This document shows, in pieces, positions 62,691 through 64,000 of a stretch of 64,000 bases of DNA. This DNA comes from Xenopus tropicalis. Its lineage: Eukaryota > Chordata > Amphibia > Anura > Pipidae. The position numbers and the translations under genes are program-made. Below the pieces are notes generated by a model. That model made no database searches. It was given only the letters and a program-made list of their open reading frames with translations, and had not been told where the DNA came from. The stretch lies in the NCBI RefSeq assembly GCF_000004195.4, contig NC_030681.2:88233681-88297680 (forward strand), read 5' to 3'. The first letter of the stretch is position 1, and every line of letters starts with the position of its first letter.

Positions 62691-62824
62691 GGCATGGCAT
62701 TTTCACTGGAGGAAAGGCTACAACTGGGTATTCATGGATTGTTGCCTCCTTGTTTTCTCAGTCAAGATGTCCAAGTCCTGAGAGTTCTTAGGAACTATGA
62801 GCGGCAAAAGTGTGACCTTGACAG
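62691..62824 (+). CDS. me1: NADP-dependent malic enzyme, second coding exon
   Basis: This 134-nt exon has acceptor ttatttag|GGC and donor ACAG|gtaaaa. Read in the phase left by the first exon it gives [20 protein letters not shown], then CFLSQDVQVLRVLRNYERQK, then CDLD, with the final Arg or Ser codon split 2+1. GMAF-LEER-IHGLLPP is the malic enzyme N-terminal domain and should lead into the YILLM-LQDRNEKLFYR block in the next exon, beyond the window. Compared from memory with the paralogues, ERLQLG, SQDVQ and ERQ resemble ME3, while GLLPP, NYE and the likely DR end resemble ME1 or the ancestral state, so this exon alone does not fix the paralogue. It is too short to stand out as an ORF and was found by reading the acceptor. 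Confidence 0.9.
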
Positions 62825-64000
62825 GTAAAAGAGTACACATAAGGAACACAACAAAAAGAAAATCTACAAAATTAGTAGATTTAGATCATTTTCTGTCTTT
62901 AAATTGTAAAGCAACACTTGCTATAGTGTATTGCAGCCAGTAGTTTTATTGTTGTGCACTGTGGAAGATATCCTCTTGCAGCCAAGATGCATCCTTTCCC
63001 AAGCAATATAGTGAATGTTTAAAAGGAACATGTACCCACCCAAACAACTTAATGCCAAATTATTCAGAGGGCTCTTCTGAGCAATTTACATGATGTATTT
63101 TTTATTTTAGTTTGACAATATCATTAATTTGAAACCGGGTAAAAAGATAAACTGGGTAAAAAAGATTGCGTCTAATGTAGAAGCCAGAACACAACTTCCT
63201 TCTTTGAATCTCTCTAACCAGTTAGTCAGTCAGCGACTTGAAGGGGGAACACATGGGACATAACTGTTAAGTTAGTTTGCACTTTATTGTCACCTGCATG
63301 CTCAGCAGTGCAATAGGACGTTCACAAATTGTTGACACAATAATGTGAAAGCAAGTTTTCTGCAGATGCATGGCTTTTCATTTCTTGCACAAGATAAAAG
63401 AAAGCTATTTATTTGGGGGGCACAAACCCCAAACATTTTGTATGCAGAACTCCAGGCAAGTAAAGAAATTCCATCACTTAACTACCCCCCAACGTCATTT
63501 TCCTAATAGTAAAAAATATTATTTTTATACTTCACATGTTCAGTTCATTGATGTATTTAATTAAGCAAGGCAGTGAAATTAGTAGCATTTTATGTGCCTT
63601 ACTGCCTTTCTGCAAAATAATATATACATTTTATGGAGTGTTAGATTATTTCCTGATGTAGTAATACAATTAATCATTGTATTTTTAAAGCAGGGATATT
63701 GTGTAAGCCAAAATACAGCAAATTAAAAGTAAATGATGAGCTTACCAGCATCTATAGATCTGTTTTTCATATTGCTTAATATACAGTATTATACAAATGC
63801 ATCCAGGAAGTTAGGGATTATCTTTTGGAGTAAAGACTGAGACCATGCTTATTTTTAGCAAACCACTGCAATGTATATTTTGTTCTTCTTTTGTTAAAGA
63901 TGTATTAGCTCCAAAATAAGGTTTTCCTAAAAGGGTTGTAAATGCACATTTAAACAGTTCTACTGCACATCCTAGTTATCCAGCATATACAGTATCTATG
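62825..64000 (+). other. Start of malic enzyme intron 2
   Basis: It follows the donor gtaaaa. No third exon (expected to start with the base completing the split codon and encode LLM-LQDRNEKLFYR) is visible before the edge. Confidence 0.6.

Overview
The window looks like frog (Xenopus-type) nuclear DNA. It is AT-rich, dense in dispersed repeats and has almost no long open reading frames. Many short foldback elements flanked by TTAA, and hAT-type ends of the CAGGG...CCCTG kind, resemble repeats I associate with Xenopus. The species call is an inference from that repeat style and is not tested.

One host gene is supported. The first two coding exons found belong to a NADP-dependent malic enzyme read on the + strand: 32268-32399 (44 codons from the ATG, phase-0 donor) and 62691-62824 (reads on in frame, phase-2 donor). 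They are separated by a 30,291-bp intron. The joined protein passes without a break through the family signature [33 protein letters not shown]. The first exon encodes a hydrophilic N-terminus with no mitochondrial presequence. About 220 bp upstream of the ATG is a perfect antioxidant-response-element core (TGACTCAGC). Both points favour the cytosolic paralogue me1, although the second exon also shares residues with ME3. The remaining exons lie beyond the right edge.

Region by region. 1-32 kb is intergenic or 5' flank filled with repeats: a 398-bp foldback element (2422-2819); a 5'-truncated Penelope-like retroelement (4819-6614) inserted with an 8-bp target duplication into an LTR-like repeat, a second, uninterrupted copy of which lies at 14475-14990; an hAT element with perfect 8-bp target duplication (7079-7571); two copies of a TA-flanked inverted-repeat transposon (8236-8754, 12481-13072); several more hAT-type and TTAA-type elements; and minisatellites at 12105-12380, 13666-13925 and 30985-31412. 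31.4-31.7 kb is a CpG-rich patch of nested palindromes just upstream of the gene. 32.4-62.7 kb is malic enzyme intron 1, with two TTAA elements of one classic type, two hAT-type insertions, a nested pair of inverted-repeat elements (49704-50870 containing 49782-50279), Penelope-type terminal fragments and simple repeats.

The only long protein ORF is the Penelope reverse transcriptase/GIY-YIG endonuclease at 5080-6639 (minus). Its first eight codons come from the repeat it landed in. I found no rRNA, tRNA, CRISPR array or bacterial-type operon, and no clear new multi-gene system. The most interesting non-standard signals are the recurring hammerhead-ribozyme-like boxes in unrelated Penelope-type fragments, the chimeric Penelope ORF, the TATA-CRE-TATA palindrome upstream of the malic enzyme gene, and the candidate NRF2 site.
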